From NCBI GenBank assembly GCA_023427085.1, contig JAEZBO010000200.1, positions 1 to 6,402 on the forward strand: a stretch of 6,402 bases of DNA, given 5' to 3'. Both the position numbers and the translations under genes were made by a program. Numbering within the stretch: the stretch's first letter is position 1; the number at the start of each line of letters is the position of its first letter. This DNA is from Pseudomonadota bacterium (lineage in GTDB: Bacteria > Pseudomonadota > Gammaproteobacteria > Burkholderiales > Burkholderiaceae_B). Below, piece after piece: positions 5,669 through 6,402 of the stretch. Below the pieces are notes generated by a model. That model had not been told where the DNA came from. It ran no database searches and worked only from the letters and a program-made list of their open reading frames with translations.

Positions 5669-6402
5669 TCACGCGGCGGCGGCATTGAGCCGGGCGATGC
5701 CGCGGACAAAATCGGCGGGGCTGTCGACCGCCTCGAGCGCGACCAGCCGGCCGTCCTGCTGGCGCTCGACCAGCCAGCCCTTGGCGGTCTCGGTCACCAG
5801 GTCGATGCACGGCAGGTCCGGATGCACCAGGCCGGCCATCTGCAAGCGGCGGCCCTGCTGCTCGGACCAGAAGGTCGGCGCGCGCTGGGCCGGCGGCGCC
5901 TGGCCGGTGATCGCCGCGGCGGCGATGCGCGCCTGCGACTGGGCGTTCTGCACGCTTTCGACGCGAGCATGACGGCCCAGCTGCGGCCGGTGGGCGCTGG
6001 CGCAGTCGCCGATCGCAAAGACGTGCGGGTCCGAGCTGCGGCAGTCCGGGCCGATGACGATGCCGCCGTCGCAGGCCAGGCCGGCCTCGCGCGCCAGCGT
6101 GTCCTCGGCCTCGGCGCCGACCGATACCAGCACCTCGTCGGCCTCGATCAGCCGGCCATCGGCCAACTCGGCCTGCCAGCGCGCGCCGACGCGCCGCCAC
6201 GTCGCGATGCGGGTGCCCAGGTGCAACGTCACGCCGGCCTCGCGGTGCAGCGCCGCCAGCCGCTCGGCGGTGGCCGCCGAGACCTTGCCGCCCATCAGCG
6301 CCGGGCCCTGTTCGATCACGGTCGCGTCGGCGCCCAGCCGGCGCGCGGTGCAGGCCGCCTCCAGCCCCAGGTAGCCGCCACCCACCACCAGCAGCTGGCG
6401 GC
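5669..6402 (-). CDS. FAD-dependent ferredoxin reductase (putidaredoxin/rhodocoxin reductase type), 5' partial
   Basis: This flavoprotein takes electrons from NAD(P)H to reduce the adjacent [2Fe-2S] ferredoxin. The frame is open to the right edge. The 243 visible residues are the C-terminal part of a family usually about 400 long, so the N-terminal FAD-binding GxGxxG region lies outside. Counting from the first visible residue, the NADH-binding Rossmann motif VVGGGYLG (5-12) is followed by VIE, ending with E30; an acidic residue there favours NADH over NADPH. Next come GGIVIGPDCRSSDP (112-125), the second FAD motif VFAIGDCA (127-134), ESVQNA (148-153) and the FWSEQ signature (177-181) of oxygenase-coupled reductases. 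The C-terminal interface domain runs to LNAAAA and a TGA stop. An apparent in-frame GTG inside VVGGG is internal, not a start. An oxygenase gene probably lies further upstream of this cluster, beyond the window. Confidence 0.92.
   Translation of the reverse strand, partial: RQLLVVGGGYLGLEAACTARRLGADATVIEQGPALMGGKVSAATAERLAALHREAGVTLHLGTRIATWRRVGARWQAELADGRLIEADEVLVSVGAEAEDTLAREAGLACDGGIVIGPDCRSSDPHVFAIGDCASAHRPQLGRHARVESVQNAQSQARIAAAAITGQAPPAQRAPTFWSEQQGRRLQMAGLVHPDLPCIDLVTETAKGWLVERQQDGRLVALEAVDSPADFVRGIARLNAAAA

Noticed and set aside
5614..5709. A longer ferredoxin start adding 32 residues
   Set aside because: The extension is low-complexity, overlaps the reductase 3' end and lacks the strong AAGGAA site found before the internal ATG.
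1..6402. CRISPR, transposon, tRNA/rRNA, toxin-antitoxin or defence genes
   Set aside because: I saw no spaced direct repeats, transposase or integrase motifs, RNA gene signatures, or small paired genes. All coding space is taken by metabolic and transport genes plus one DUF72 gene.

Overview
The window is high-GC DNA (about two thirds G+C by eye) from a Gram-negative, aerobic, metabolically versatile bacterium. It is most likely a beta-proteobacterium of the Burkholderiales, such as a relative of Bordetella, Achromobacter or Cupriavidus. The main reason is an orphan Bug/TctC-type periplasmic binding protein, a family greatly expanded in that order. Dense packing of small-molecule catabolic enzymes fits the same picture. 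The assignment rests on gene content, not on a database match.

Layout. (1) 1-1991, plus strand: the C-terminal part of a UxaA-type (altronate/galactarate dehydratase family) protein, cut by the left window edge, then a complete fumarylacetoacetate-hydrolase (FAH) family enzyme 51 bp downstream, probably in one transcript. (2) 2075-2989, minus strand: a stand-alone DUF72 (YecE-like) protein, convergent with the FAH gene. (3) 2990-3183: an AT-rich intergenic island with a candidate promoter, two dyad symmetries and a minimal ATG-TAG start-stop element, upstream of (4) 3184-4179, plus strand: a Bug receptor with a twin-arginine-like signal peptide and no tctA/tctB beside it. (5) 4180-4274: two GC-rich hairpins between convergent genes. 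(6) 4275-6402, minus strand: a likely operon read right to left, made of a ferredoxin reductase (5' end beyond the right edge), a putidaredoxin-type [2Fe-2S] ferredoxin, and a GhrB-like D-2-hydroxyacid dehydrogenase, with gaps of 55 and 31 bp.

How the parts may work together. UxaA-type dehydratase plus FAH-type hydrolase fits a sugar-acid route: dehydration to a 2-keto-3-deoxy acid, then, after an oxidation not encoded here, hydrolytic C-C cleavage. The Bug protein would bind a carboxylate in the periplasm. The ferredoxin/reductase pair implies an oxygenase (cytochrome P450 or Rieske type) encoded beyond the right edge, with the dehydrogenase handling a 2-keto or 2-hydroxy acid. Substrates cannot be read from the sequence.

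I found no mobile element, CRISPR array, tRNA, rRNA or defence system, and no clearly undescribed system. The observations most worth following are the regulatory island upstream of the Bug gene, the paired hairpins at 4182-4266, and the unusual combination of oxygenase electron-transfer genes with a 2-hydroxyacid dehydrogenase.
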